Positions 18,640 through 26,603 of a stretch of DNA of 64,000 bases are shown here, piece after piece. Under the pieces are notes generated by a model that was given only the letters and a program-made list of their open reading frames with translations, ran no database searches and was not told the origin of the DNA. This DNA comes from UBA4416 sp040387475. Lineage in GTDB: Bacteria; Bacteroidota; Bacteroidia; B-17B0; Aurantibacillaceae. Every line of letters starts with the position of its first letter. The first letter of the stretch is position 1. The stretch spans positions 1 through 64,000 of the forward strand of contig JAZKDT010000018.1 in assembly GCA_040387475.1 (NCBI GenBank), read 5' to 3'. The position numbers and the translations under genes are program-made.

Positions 18640-18697
18640 CGAATCTAAGTTTTTAAGTAATCCATACATTGATTCGTATTTTCGTACAGATTCTCAA

Positions 18698-19780
18698 TTA
18701 GTTCTTTATAATTTCAAATTCAACCCGCCTGTTTTTCGCTTGCCCTTCGGGTGTATCGTTAGCGGCGATAGGCAATGTACTACCATAACCTTTAAAATAT
18801 AATTTGTTCTGAACTCCTTTTTTGATGAGGTATTCAAACACTTCACGCGCGCGTTGTTCAGATAATTTTTGATTTTTCGATTTTGATCCCGAGTTATCTG
18901 AATGCCCGTTAATCTGAACTTCCATACGTGGATTTCTTAGAAGGTACTGTACCAGTTTATTTAATTCAGAATAAGATTCAGGTAGCAAGTAATACCGGCC
19001 GTTCTCAAAGAAAATATTTTTTAAAGCGATCTTCTCCCCTACTTTCACGTCTTTTTTTACATCCAGTACCGAATCCTGTTCCAGGTTAAAAGAACCTACG
19101 ATTTCCACTTTTACCTTCTCAACCGCTTCTTTTGCTTTAATTAATGATACGTCATCTACAAAATAATAAGCTTCTTTGAAACCAAGTTTAAATACATTCA
19201 TCCGAACCATATCCTTTTTAACATTTGGCGAAAAATTTCCGATCGTTAAATACTTTTCTCCCCCGTCGGCCATATACTTTCCCGAAATCTTAAACCATTT
19301 ATATCCATTGATAAAGCTCCCTTTTTTACTAACAGAATCTATCAGGGCAGATTTTACAACGTCTGCCTTACTTTTATAGCCTACTTTAGTAAATAAAGCG
19401 CCCACTGATTTTAAACTCGCATTGCTCCAAAAGGCAAGCCTGATGTACATTTCAAATTCATATGTAGTACCACGGTGTAAGGGTTCGGCGAACTTAACCT
19501 GTAAAAACTCTTTATATTTTTTTTGAAATCTAAGTCCGGCATAACAATTACCTGTTCTGGCTCCCTTACTCGATGAGGTATCATTACTAATGGGTTCCTG
19601 ATAATAATCCACACTCGCAATTTGTTGCCAGGGAATGGCCTGTTTGATACTTCCTGATTTCTTTCGGTAATTCTCAAAACTGCCGTTGGGAACCAGATTT
19701 TTAATGATTTCGGGGCTTTGCTGAGCAAAAACAAATGTAGAAATGATAATGAGGCCTAATATGTAGACTGTTTTAAGCAT
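18698..19780 (-). CDS. OmpA-family protein with an N-terminal jelly-roll-like domain
   Basis: A 360-residue exported protein. A signal peptide (MLKTVYILGLIIISTFVFAQ) is followed by NLVPNGSFENYR, a start typical of carbohydrate-binding-like beta-sandwich domains, extending to about residue 210. After a linker of about 40 residues comes the OmpA-like peptidoglycan-binding domain: KNIFFENGRYYLLPESY, VQINGHSDNSGSKSKNQKLS, then EQRAREVFEYLIKKG, FKGYGSTLPIAAND and AKNRRVEFEI. The Asp and Arg that contact diaminopimelate are kept (HSDNSG, NRRVEF). The likely role is anchoring an envelope or surface domain to peptidoglycan; the ligand of the first domain is unknown. Confidence 0.88.
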   Translation of the reverse strand: MLKTVYILGLIIISTFVFAQQSPEIIKNLVPNGSFENYRKKSGSIKQAIPWQQIASVDYYQEPISNDTSSSKGARTGNCYAGLRFQKKYKEFLQVKFAEPLHRGTTYEFEMYIRLAFWSNASLKSVGALFTKVGYKSKADVVKSALIDSVSKKGSFINGYKWFKISGKYMADGGEKYLTIGNFSPNVKKDMVRMNVFKLGFKEAYYFVDDVSLIKAKEAVEKVKVEIVGSFNLEQDSVLDVKKDVKVGEKIALKNIFFENGRYYLLPESYSELNKLVQYLLRNPRMEVQINGHSDNSGSKSKNQKLSEQRAREVFEYLIKKGVQNKLYFKGYGSTLPIAANDTPEGQAKNRRVEFEIIKN

Positions 19781-19793
19781 ATATTTATAACGG

Positions 19794-19801
19794 CAAATGT
19801 A
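19794..19801 (-). promoter_or_regulatory. -7 box for the OmpA-family gene
   Basis: The minus-strand sequence TACATTTG matches TAnnTTTG and lies 13 bases upstream of the start codon, giving a very short leader. Confidence 0.45.
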
Positions 19802-19839
19802 AGTTTTAGACTATATTCCATAAATTTTTGTTATGAACA

Positions 19840-19869
19840 TTTGTTATTATGAAAAAAAGTGTATATTTG
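19840..19869 (+). promoter_or_regulatory. Promoter of rpsT
   Basis: TTTG at 19840-19843 and TATATTTG at 19862-19869 with an 18-bp spacer: a near-perfect Bacteroidota promoter, as expected for a ribosomal protein gene. Confidence 0.8.
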
Positions 19870-19907
19870 CAATCCAATTTAAAAAACAGAATTAATACTT
19901 TAACAGA

Positions 19908-20165
19908 ATGGCAAATCATAAGTCAGCAATAAAAAGAATCAGATCTAATAACGCTAAACGTTTACAAAACCGTTATTATGCAAAAACAACCCGTAATGCA
20001 ATTAAGAAATTACGTGGAACAGATGTTAAAACAGAAGCTGCAGCTTTATTACCTAAAGTGGTTGCTATGTTAGATAAATTAGCTAAAAAAAGTGTTATTC
20101 ACAAAAACAAAGCGGCTAACTTAAAATCAAAATTGACTAAAAAAGTAAATGCTATTGCAAAATAA
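19908..20165 (+). CDS. rpsT: 30S ribosomal protein S20
   Basis: The 85-residue, strongly basic protein begins MANHKSAIKRIRSNNAKRL, the S20 signature, and continues as a helical bundle with KNKAANLKSKLTKKVN near the end. S20 binds 16S rRNA early in small-subunit assembly. It is a single-gene unit with a consensus promoter and a strong terminator. Confidence 0.98.
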   Translation: MANHKSAIKRIRSNNAKRLQNRYYAKTTRNAIKKLRGTDVKTEAAALLPKVVAMLDKLAKKSVIHKNKAANLKSKLTKKVNAIAK

Positions 20166-20190
20166 ATAGTAATTACAAAAATAAATCAGA

Positions 20191-20218
20191 ATCCCGCATT
20201 TTTGTGGGATTTTTTTTT
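20191..20218 (+). terminator. Rho-independent terminator of rpsT
   Basis: A 9-bp stem (20191-20199 with 20204-20212, one G-U pair) and a T4 loop; the T-run is 20211-20218. Confidence 0.9.
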
Positions 20219-20259
20219 GATTTAATCCTAAAATAATTAGGCTGTAAGTAATTATTTTC

Positions 20260-20267
20260 TAATTTTG
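20260..20267 (+). promoter_or_regulatory. -7 box for the TPR lipoprotein gene
   Basis: TAATTTTG matches TAnnTTTG and lies 30 bases before the start. No TTG is present at the -33 spacing. Confidence 0.5.
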
Positions 20268-20297
20268 TCGAAATATAAAAACACATAACTACAATAT

Positions 20298-22040
20298 ATG
20301 ATGAATACTAAATCTTTACGAAATTTAAGTCTTGCTGTTGGTACAACTGCTTTATTAGTTGGTTGCAATGGTTTAGGGAAAATGGTAAAAAAACAATCCA
20401 CTTTTTCTTACGAGTTAAAACCTAATCCTTTAGAAATGCATGGAGACAGTGTAGGATTTACTGTAACCGGAAAATATCCTGCTAAAATTTTTGCTAAGAA
20501 AGCAACTGTAACATTAACACCGGTAGTAAAATATGCAGGTGGCGAAAAAGCTTTGAAACCGGTAATTTTAGTTGGTGAAAAAGCTACAGATGCAGGACAA
20601 AAGATTAGCTACGAAAAAGGTGGTACTTTTAGCTATACATCAGAAAAGTTTGTGTATGAGCCGGCAATGAAAGTTGCTACAGTTGAGTTACGCGCTCAAG
20701 GTAAGGTTAAGAAAAAAACCAAAGATTTTACACCTGTAAAATTAGCCGATGGAACAATTGTTACACCTTTATTGGTTCGTAATGATGAAAAAGGGATTTA
20801 TGCAAAAGACGCTTTTGTTAAATCAACTCCGGTTAATCAAACAGCAAACATTTATTATTTAATTAATAAATCAGATGTTCGCTCAAGCGAAATGAAAAGT
20901 GATGAGGTTAAAAACTTAGATAAGTTTATTACTGAAAACATCAACAACGTTTGGTACGAATTTAAAGATATCAATGTATCAGCTTATGCATCTCCGGATG
21001 GTGAGTTATCATTGAACGAAAATTTAGCTAAAGACCGTGCAAAATCGGGTTCTAAAGCGTTAATGGGCGAGTTCAAAAAAAATAAAAACAAAGACCAGAA
21101 ATTTGGTAAAGAAGAAGCTAACTACAAAACTCAAACCACTGCAGAAGATTGGGATGGTTTTAAACAGTTAATGGAACAATCAGCTATCGCTGACAAAGAT
21201 TTGATCTTACGTGTTTTAACGATGTATCCTGATGGAGAACAACGTGAAAAAGAAATCAAAAATTTATCTAAAACATATACTGAAGTTGCGGATAAAATTT
21301 TACCAAAATTACGTCGTTCTGTATTAACGGTTAACGTTGATAAAAAATCACGTACAGATGAGCAAATCACTAAATTAACTACAACTTACCCTGATTCTTT
21401 ATCAGTTGAAGAAATGTTATACGGTGCTAACTTAACTAATGACGTAAACAGCAAAATCGCTATCTACACTGCTGCTGAGAAAAAATACGGTACAGACTGG
21501 AGAACATCAAATAATTTAGGTGTTGCTTTATTAATGAACAACAAAGTAGCTGAAGCTGGTGAAGCGTTTAAACGTGCTGAAGCAACTGCTAACGGCAACC
21601 CGATCGTAATGAATCATTTAGGTATCATTGCTGCAAAAGCAGGTGATCGTAAAAAAGCTATGGAATACTATGACAAAGCTAACGGAGCTGGTGCAGAAGT
21701 TAATTACAACAAAGGTATTATGAATGTACGTGATGGTAAATATGCTGATGCAGTTGGTAACTTTGGTTCTTACAAAGGTTTCAACAAAGCTTTAGCTGAA
21801 TTATTAAACGGTAATGCAGGTGCTGTTCCTACAACTTTAGAAGGAAGCAATGAAAAAGATATGGCAATGGCTTCTTATTTAAAAGCAGTTGCTGCAGCTC
21901 GTAACAATAATACAGCTGAAGTAAACTCTAACTTAAAAACGGCTATCGAAAAAGACGGTTCATTAAAAGCAGCAGCTAAAGATGATGCTGAATTTATTAA
22001 ATTACGTGAGAATGCTGATTTCAAAGCAATGACTAACTAA
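20298..22040 (+). CDS. Envelope lipoprotein with an OmpA-like segment and TPR repeats
   Basis: A 580-residue protein with a lipoprotein signal peptide (TTALLVGC, Cys at about residue 23). Residues 30-190 look like a beta-rich domain. Around residues 225-255 the stretch INVSAYASPDGELSLNENLA, followed by KDRAKSG, resembles the core of OmpA-like domains (SPDG, N, LA, RA). After about residue 395 there are tetratricopeptide-like helical repeats (TSNNLGVALLMNNKVAEAGE, then MNHLGIIAAKAGDRKKAMEY and others). Codon use is strikingly uniform (TTA Leu, GCT/GCA Ala, CGT Arg), as in the ribosomal gene beside it, suggesting high expression. The function is unknown; an outer-membrane or peptidoglycan-linked scaffold is inferred. 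It is monocistronic with a strong terminator. Confidence 0.8.
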   Translation: MMNTKSLRNLSLAVGTTALLVGCNGLGKMVKKQSTFSYELKPNPLEMHGDSVGFTVTGKYPAKIFAKKATVTLTPVVKYAGGEKALKPVILVGEKATDAGQKISYEKGGTFSYTSEKFVYEPAMKVATVELRAQGKVKKKTKDFTPVKLADGTIVTPLLVRNDEKGIYAKDAFVKSTPVNQTANIYYLINKSDVRSSEMKSDEVKNLDKFITENINNVWYEFKDINVSAYASPDGELSLNENLAKDRAKSGSKALMGEFKKNKNKDQKFGKEEANYKTQTTAEDWDGFKQLMEQSAIADKDLILRVLTMYPDGEQREKEIKNLSKTYTEVADKILPKLRRSVLTVNVDKKSRTDEQITKLTTTYPDSLSVEEMLYGANLTNDVNSKIAIYTAAEKKYGTDWRTSNNLGVALLMNNKVAEAGEAFKRAEATANGNPIVMNHLGIIAAKAGDRKKAMEYYDKANGAGAEVNYNKGIMNVRDGKYADAVGNFGSYKGFNKALAELLNGNAGAVPTTLEGSNEKDMAMASYLKAVAAARNNNTAEVNSNLKTAIEKDGSLKAAAKDDAEFIKLRENADFKAMTN

Positions 22041-22056
22041 GATATAACAACACATT

Positions 22057-22088
22057 AAAAGCTCTCTGAAAACTCAGAGAGCTTTTTT
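22057..22088 (+). terminator. Rho-independent terminator of the TPR lipoprotein gene
   Basis: GCTCTCTGA pairs with TCAGAGAGC (22061-22069 with 22074-22082) across a 4-base loop, with flanking A and T runs. Confidence 0.9.
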
Positions 22089-22134
22089 TATGTCTCAAAA
22101 TCCGTTATCTTTAGATTTCGCAACTTAAACTAAA

Positions 22135-23382
22135 ATGGCCAAAGTAATTCCGTTTAAAGCAATACGCCCTGAAAATGACAAGGTTCATTTAGTGGCTTCC
22201 CGATCTGTTGATGGCTACAACCCCGCAGAGCTAAGAGATAAGTTGGCAGGGAACCCCTACTCTTTTCTGCATGTGATTAATCCCGATTTTGAAGATGGCA
22301 TTAAAACCAAACCCGGCTCGAAGGAACGTTTAAATAAAGTAAAAAAGCATTTCAAAAAATTTGTACGTGAAAAAATATTTTTGCGCGATGAGAGTCCGTG
22401 CTACTACCTATACCGACAGGTAAAAGAAGGCAATGAGTTTATCGGCATTATTGCCTGTACCAGTATTGATGATTACATGAGTGGCGTTATCAAAATACAT
22501 GAACAGACTTTAACCACACGCGAAGAAAAATTAAAAGATTACCTGGAAGTTTGTGAATTTAATGCAGAACCGGTTTTATTTTGTTACCCTAATGATGAAG
22601 TCATCGATTCGGTATCTGACGAAATAGCTGCTACCCGTCCTGATTACGATTTTACAACTACCGATAAAGTAAGACATACGGTTTGGGTAATTGACTCAAA
22701 AAAAACAGTAAGCCAGATCTGTGAGCGTTTTGCCGCAATACCAAATATTTATATCGCTGATGGCCATCACCGTTCTGCCTCTGCCACATTACTGGGTAAA
22801 TTGAGACGCAGTACCCGTAAATCATACACTGGCGAAGAAGCTTTTAATTACTACCTGGGTGTATTTTTCCCTGAAACGCATCTTAAAATATACGATTACA
22901 ATCGCATAGTAAAAGATATGAATGGTTTATCGTTGAACCAATTGCTTCAACAACTTAAAACTAATTTTACCGTTGAAGAAGTAAATACCGCTGATTTTAA
23001 ACCCTCTCACAAACATGAAATATCCATGTACACCAATAATAAATGGTATTCTTTAAAAGCAAAAGATACGATCTATAATGCAAAAGATCCGATTGATAGT
23101 TTAGATGCAGCTATCTTAACCAAATATATTTTATCTCCGGTTTTGGATATACATGATTTAAAAACCGACAAACGCATTGGCTTTGTACCTGGCGTAAGAG
23201 GAAGTAAAGAATTAAAAAAGCAGGTTGACGAAGGAAAAGCGTCCATTGCATTTGGCTTATATCCTGTTACCATGGAGCATTTAAAATGGATAGCTGATAC
23301 CAATAACATTATGCCGCCCAAATCAACCTGGGTTGAACCTAAAATGCGCAGCGGACTTGTAATTTACAGCCTGGAAGAATAA
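22135..23382 (+). CDS. DUF1015 family protein
   Basis: A 415-residue protein matching DUF1015 over its whole length: VIPFKAIRPENDKVHLVAS at the N-terminus, NPYSFLHVINPD, YYLYRQVKEGNEFIGIIAC, the conserved FAAIPNIYIADGHHRSASA (about residues 200-218) and the C-terminal PKSTWVEPKMRSGLVIYSL. The DGHHR motif suggests a catalytic or metal site, but the family function is unknown. In many Bacteroidota the gene sits near serine biosynthesis genes; here it is followed at 8 bp by a GNAT gene and then a YggS-type gene, probably one operon. Confidence 0.92.
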   Translation: MAKVIPFKAIRPENDKVHLVASRSVDGYNPAELRDKLAGNPYSFLHVINPDFEDGIKTKPGSKERLNKVKKHFKKFVREKIFLRDESPCYYLYRQVKEGNEFIGIIACTSIDDYMSGVIKIHEQTLTTREEKLKDYLEVCEFNAEPVLFCYPNDEVIDSVSDEIAATRPDYDFTTTDKVRHTVWVIDSKKTVSQICERFAAIPNIYIADGHHRSASATLLGKLRRSTRKSYTGEEAFNYYLGVFFPETHLKIYDYNRIVKDMNGLSLNQLLQQLKTNFTVEEVNTADFKPSHKHEISMYTNNKWYSLKAKDTIYNAKDPIDSLDAAILTKYILSPVLDIHDLKTDKRIGFVPGVRGSKELKKQVDEGKASIAFGLYPVTMEHLKWIADTNNIMPPKSTWVEPKMRSGLVIYSLEE

Positions 23383-23390
23383 GTTGTTAA

Positions 23391-23918
23391 ATGCCAGGAC
23401 AGGAAATTGATATCATAAAAATTACGGAAGGGGAAATTGAACTCCTTCGGAAAATCAGTGTGCTAACATTTACTGAAACATTCTCGGATCAAAATTCAGA
23501 CGCTGACATGCAGAAATATATTCAGGAAAATTTAAGTGTCCAAAAATTATTGACAGAGTTGCATACGATAGGATCTGAATTTTATTTTTTACGGGCAACA
23601 GATAATGTCATAGGGTATTTAAAGTTGAACAGAGGATTAGCGCAAACTGAAAAACAAAGTCATGATAGCCTTGAAATAGAGCGTATCTATGTGTGCCGTG
23701 AATTTCATGGAAAAGGGTTTGGAAACTTGCTTTTAAAACAGGCAATTAACAGCGCCGAAGATCAGCAGTTAAAATACATCTGGCTAGGAGTTTGGGAACA
23801 AAATCATAAAGCCATTTCATTTTACAAGAAGAATGGATTCATCCAGTTTGACACACATGTTTTTAAATTAGGTGAAGATGAACAAACAGATATTTTAATG
23901 AAACTTGAATTGAACTAA
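23391..23918 (+). CDS. GNAT family N-acetyltransferase
   Basis: A 175-residue acetyltransferase. The acetyl-CoA loop is seen as IYVCREFHGKGFGNLLLKQA (about residues 103-122), followed by YIWLGVWEQNHKAISFYKKN and GFIQFDTHVFKLG, the usual beta5-alpha4 region. It resembles spermidine/spermine or RimI-like GNATs, but the acceptor cannot be deduced. It ends one base before the YggS-type gene, implying co-translation. Confidence 0.92.
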   Translation: MPGQEIDIIKITEGEIELLRKISVLTFTETFSDQNSDADMQKYIQENLSVQKLLTELHTIGSEFYFLRATDNVIGYLKLNRGLAQTEKQSHDSLEIERIYVCREFHGKGFGNLLLKQAINSAEDQQLKYIWLGVWEQNHKAISFYKKNGFIQFDTHVFKLGEDEQTDILMKLELN

Positions 23919-23919
23919 A

Positions 23920-24570
23920 ATGTCGATCTCCGAAAACATAAAACGTATAAAAGCTGCAATTCCTCATCATGTGACGTTGATTGCTGTGTCGAAAACAAAA
24001 CCAAATGACATGGTTTTGGAAGCTTATGCCGCCGGACAACGCCACTTTGGAGAAAATTATGTACAGGAGCTGGTGGATAAGGAAGCTGTTTTACCAAAAG
24101 ATATACAATGGCATTTCATCGGTCATTTACAAAGTAATAAAGTAAAATACATTGCTCCTTTTGTTCATTTAATTCATGGCGTGGATAGTTATAGTTTATT
24201 GAAAGAAATAAATAAACAAGCTCAAAAAAATAACCGCATTATTGATTGTTTGTTACAGTTATATATTGCCAGCGAGGAAACAAAATTTGGTCTGGACTTT
24301 GATGAAGCGGCTGATATCTTTAAATCACTAGAGTTCAAAGAATTAAAAAACATTTCAGTGAAAGGATTTATGGCGATGGCCTCTAACACAGAAGATGAGC
24401 AACAAATAAGGGAAGAATTCAGGTCTCTAACAAACTTCAGTCAGCAGTTCCCGAACTTTCATATACTGAGTTTTGGAATGAGCAGCGATTATCGATTGGC
24501 TGTTGAAGAGGGTTCTACGATGATTCGTGTAGGCAGCAGCATTTTTGGAGAAAGAAATTACACAAAGTAA
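23920..24570 (+). CDS. YggS/PLPBP-type pyridoxal phosphate homeostasis protein
   Basis: A 216-residue single-domain alanine-racemase-fold protein. The PLP lysine lies in VTLIAVSKTKPNDMVLEAY; other landmarks are FGENYVQELVDK, IQWHFIGHLQSNKVK, the KFGLD segment, a SFGMSSDYRLAVEEGSTMIR phosphate-binding region, and a final RVGSSIFGERNY. These proteins bind PLP without known catalysis and keep vitamin B6 and amino-acid pools balanced. Its TAA is directly abutted by the stop of the convergent membrane-protein gene (no base between). Confidence 0.96.
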   Translation: MSISENIKRIKAAIPHHVTLIAVSKTKPNDMVLEAYAAGQRHFGENYVQELVDKEAVLPKDIQWHFIGHLQSNKVKYIAPFVHLIHGVDSYSLLKEINKQAQKNNRIIDCLLQLYIASEETKFGLDFDEAADIFKSLEFKELKNISVKGFMAMASNTEDEQQIREEFRSLTNFSQQFPNFHILSFGMSSDYRLAVEEGSTMIRVGSSIFGERNYTK

Positions 24571-25092
24571 TTACCTGTCCATTTCTTTTAAATTTTTGGC
24601 GTAGAGCGCAACAAAAACCACATCAACCACAACCATAATGATCATAACAATCATGGCAATGGTCGCATTTCCTCCTGGCCCACCCATCATATTTAAAGAG
24701 TTCTTCCCCATAAAGATAAAACTGGTATAAGGCAATATTTCTGCAATGGCATAAATATAAAATCCTTTTTTAATACGGTTCCACATCATCATTACGCCTA
24801 AAAAAGATATCAGTGTATAAACCAACGCCAAATAAGGGGCGACTTTACTAAACGGATTACTTTGCATTTCAATCATATTGTTCTCCATCTGATCGGCCAT
24901 TTCAGGATTAATAGTTCTGAACTGCTCAATATTTTTTTGCTGGGCTTCCGGTGTACTTTGGTAAATGCTCCATATCCCGGATAAAATACTGATACCACAC
25001 ATGATAAACGATAAAATGCAAAGCACTTTCAAAAACTGTGAACGTTTTGGCTGTTCAACGGGACCGTTTTCTAAAATTAAATTCTCTTCCAT
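24571..25092 (-). CDS. Small four-helix membrane protein, paralogue A
   Basis: A 173-residue protein with a short charged N-terminus carrying KRSQFLKVLCILSFI, then about four hydrophobic segments (residues about 20-45, 85-107, 112-132, 142-166) and a soluble loop of about 40 residues after the first. The same N-terminal pattern (QFL-VLCIL-FI) begins the neighbouring gene, two bases upstream, and the last helices also align (VFVALYAKNLKEMDR versus WIVLYAVNLKHMNQ), so the two are tandem paralogues. Such proteins are common in Bacteroidota but I know of no function. Confidence 0.8.
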   Translation of the reverse strand: MEENLILENGPVEQPKRSQFLKVLCILSFIMCGISILSGIWSIYQSTPEAQQKNIEQFRTINPEMADQMENNMIEMQSNPFSKVAPYLALVYTLISFLGVMMMWNRIKKGFYIYAIAEILPYTSFIFMGKNSLNMMGGPGGNATIAMIVMIIMVVVDVVFVALYAKNLKEMDR

Positions 25093-25094
25093 AA

Positions 25095-25586
25095 CTACTG
25101 ATTCATGTGTTTTAAATTAACGGCATATAATACGATCCATACAATGGCTATTAACAACCAGATGATTGCTGAAGCTGTTCCAATAAAGCCACCTGCGCCT
25201 AATAAAAATCCGGCGATAGCGGGAGTTAGTTCTCCAATGCAATAAATAAAGAAACCTAGCTTCTTTAATGCCCACATTTGTAAGGCTCCAAATAAACACA
25301 GAAGTGAACATACTAATCCGATAACCAGGTTCGGCACAGCATTTTCAACCGCCTTGGCCATCGTTGCCTGAACCTCACTTACCATACCATATGTGTCGTC
25401 CTGTATTGCACCCATGCTTTCTAAGGCACCCGAAGAAGCCTCTATTGAATAATATCCCCAGATTGAGCTGCAAAAAGAAATTGCACAACCGATGAAGGTT
25501 AAAATACATAATACCGTTAAAAACTGAGGTCTTTTAGGTGCTTCATTTATAGGTGCGCTGGTTGTGTATAAAATATTCTCTTCCAT
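25095..25586 (-). CDS. Small four-helix membrane protein, paralogue B
   Basis: A 163-residue relative of the next gene downstream: N-terminus with KRPQFLTVLCILTFIGCAIS, a loop of about 40 residues, then three hydrophobic segments ending WIVLYAVNLKHMNQ. The first helix is followed by a more variable region than in its partner, so the pair has diverged mainly in the outer loop. First gene of a two-gene operon. Confidence 0.8.
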   Translation of the reverse strand: MEENILYTTSAPINEAPKRPQFLTVLCILTFIGCAISFCSSIWGYYSIEASSGALESMGAIQDDTYGMVSEVQATMAKAVENAVPNLVIGLVCSLLCLFGALQMWALKKLGFFIYCIGELTPAIAGFLLGAGGFIGTASAIIWLLIAIVWIVLYAVNLKHMNQ

Positions 25587-25685
25587 GATGATATGTGTTT
25601 TTTATGTAAATATATAATTGTTATAACAAATAAAGAAGCCTTTTTGTTGAATTATTAAGTCGCTAAAGCTTAATGCAGCTAATTA

Positions 25686-26075
25686 CTAACGATACAAAAA
25701 TGGGCTAAAAACTATGAGAAAGAAAATAACTGTAGCCAGCACTTCCAGAAAAATATTTTTTTTCGTCAACTTTTCGGGTTTAAAAAAGTAGAGTAAAATA
25801 ATAGCACTTCTCAGTAAAAACTGGAATACAAAAAAAGCAAAACAACCAAAGGCGTATGGGTTATAGTTTTTGCCTTCGGTATAATTTAAATGTGTAAAAG
25901 AGGAAAACGCTCTCGACAACCCACAACTGGAACAATTTTTACCGGTATATTGCTTATGAACGCACTTTACCGGCTGATTATTTGGATAAAAAAAATAGGA
26001 GTAGCTAAATACTACTCCTATTATTATTACAAAAATTAAATTTACAATAAAGTAAGATTGATTTTTGTTATCCAT
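25686..26075 (-). CDS. DUF2752 family membrane protein
   Basis: A 129-residue protein with three hydrophobic segments (residues about 8-28, 78-97, 105-125) and the family core NCSSCGLSRAFSSFTHLNY after the first helix, corresponding to the usual C-P-x-C-G-x-T-R-A motif. An extra Cys occurs before it (PVKCVHKQ). The closely spaced Cys residues suggest metal or redox chemistry, but no function is established. It is three bases downstream of the DUF4190-like gene, so the two should be co-expressed. Confidence 0.85.
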   Translation of the reverse strand: MDNKNQSYFIVNLIFVIIIGVVFSYSYFFYPNNQPVKCVHKQYTGKNCSSCGLSRAFSSFTHLNYTEGKNYNPYAFGCFAFFVFQFLLRSAIILLYFFKPEKLTKKNIFLEVLATVIFFLIVFSPFLYR

Positions 26076-26078
26076 TTA

Positions 26079-26465
26079 TTAGTGTTGCTCTAATGAATCA
26101 GTTAAATTTTCCATGGCTTGATTCATCTCCATTCTTAATTTTGCTGTATCAAGATTTTCTAATGTTTCTTTAAATTGCTCACCAACAGCCGACAATTTAG
26201 AGTATTGCCAGTAAGCAATTCCAATTCCAACCAAAGAGCAAACTAAGCCAGCGATAGCCATACCTTTTGCAGCTCCGGCTTTATTTGCCTGGATGATACT
26301 GATAACTGATAAAATTAAACCTACCACGCCAGGAATAAAGGCATACATACCTAAGCAAGGTACAAATGATAATACTGCTGCAAGGATACCTAATACTAAT
26401 CCTGCTACGCCTAAGCCTTTACCAGCTTTTGAATTTGTTGTTGTTGTTGTGTTTGTTTCTTCCAT
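26079..26465 (-). CDS. DUF4190-like small membrane protein
   Basis: A 128-residue protein: a Thr-rich N-terminus (ETNTTTTTNSKA; the Thr codons form an imperfect triplet repeat), two glycine-rich hydrophobic hairpins (GKGLGVAGLVLGILAAVLSF and KGMAIAGLVCSLVGIGIAYW) separated by another helix, and an amphipathic C-terminal helix. The repeated A-x-A-G-L-V-x-S/G pattern is typical of DUF4190-type proteins, often coupled with DUF2752 genes as here. Role unknown. Confidence 0.8.
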   Translation of the reverse strand: MEETNTTTTTNSKAGKGLGVAGLVLGILAAVLSFVPCLGMYAFIPGVVGLILSVISIIQANKAGAAKGMAIAGLVCSLVGIGIAYWQYSKLSAVGEQFKETLENLDTAKLRMEMNQAMENLTDSLEQH

Positions 26466-26603
26466 AATGTTTTGTTTTTTAGTTAGTTTTTATTATTTCT
26501 ACAAAAAAAAGACAATTTTGCTGTTTAACCAAATCTCACCGGGTTAGTTATCAACAAATATCTAATACAATTTCTGTTTGGTGTAAGATATTTGGCAATT
26601 CAT

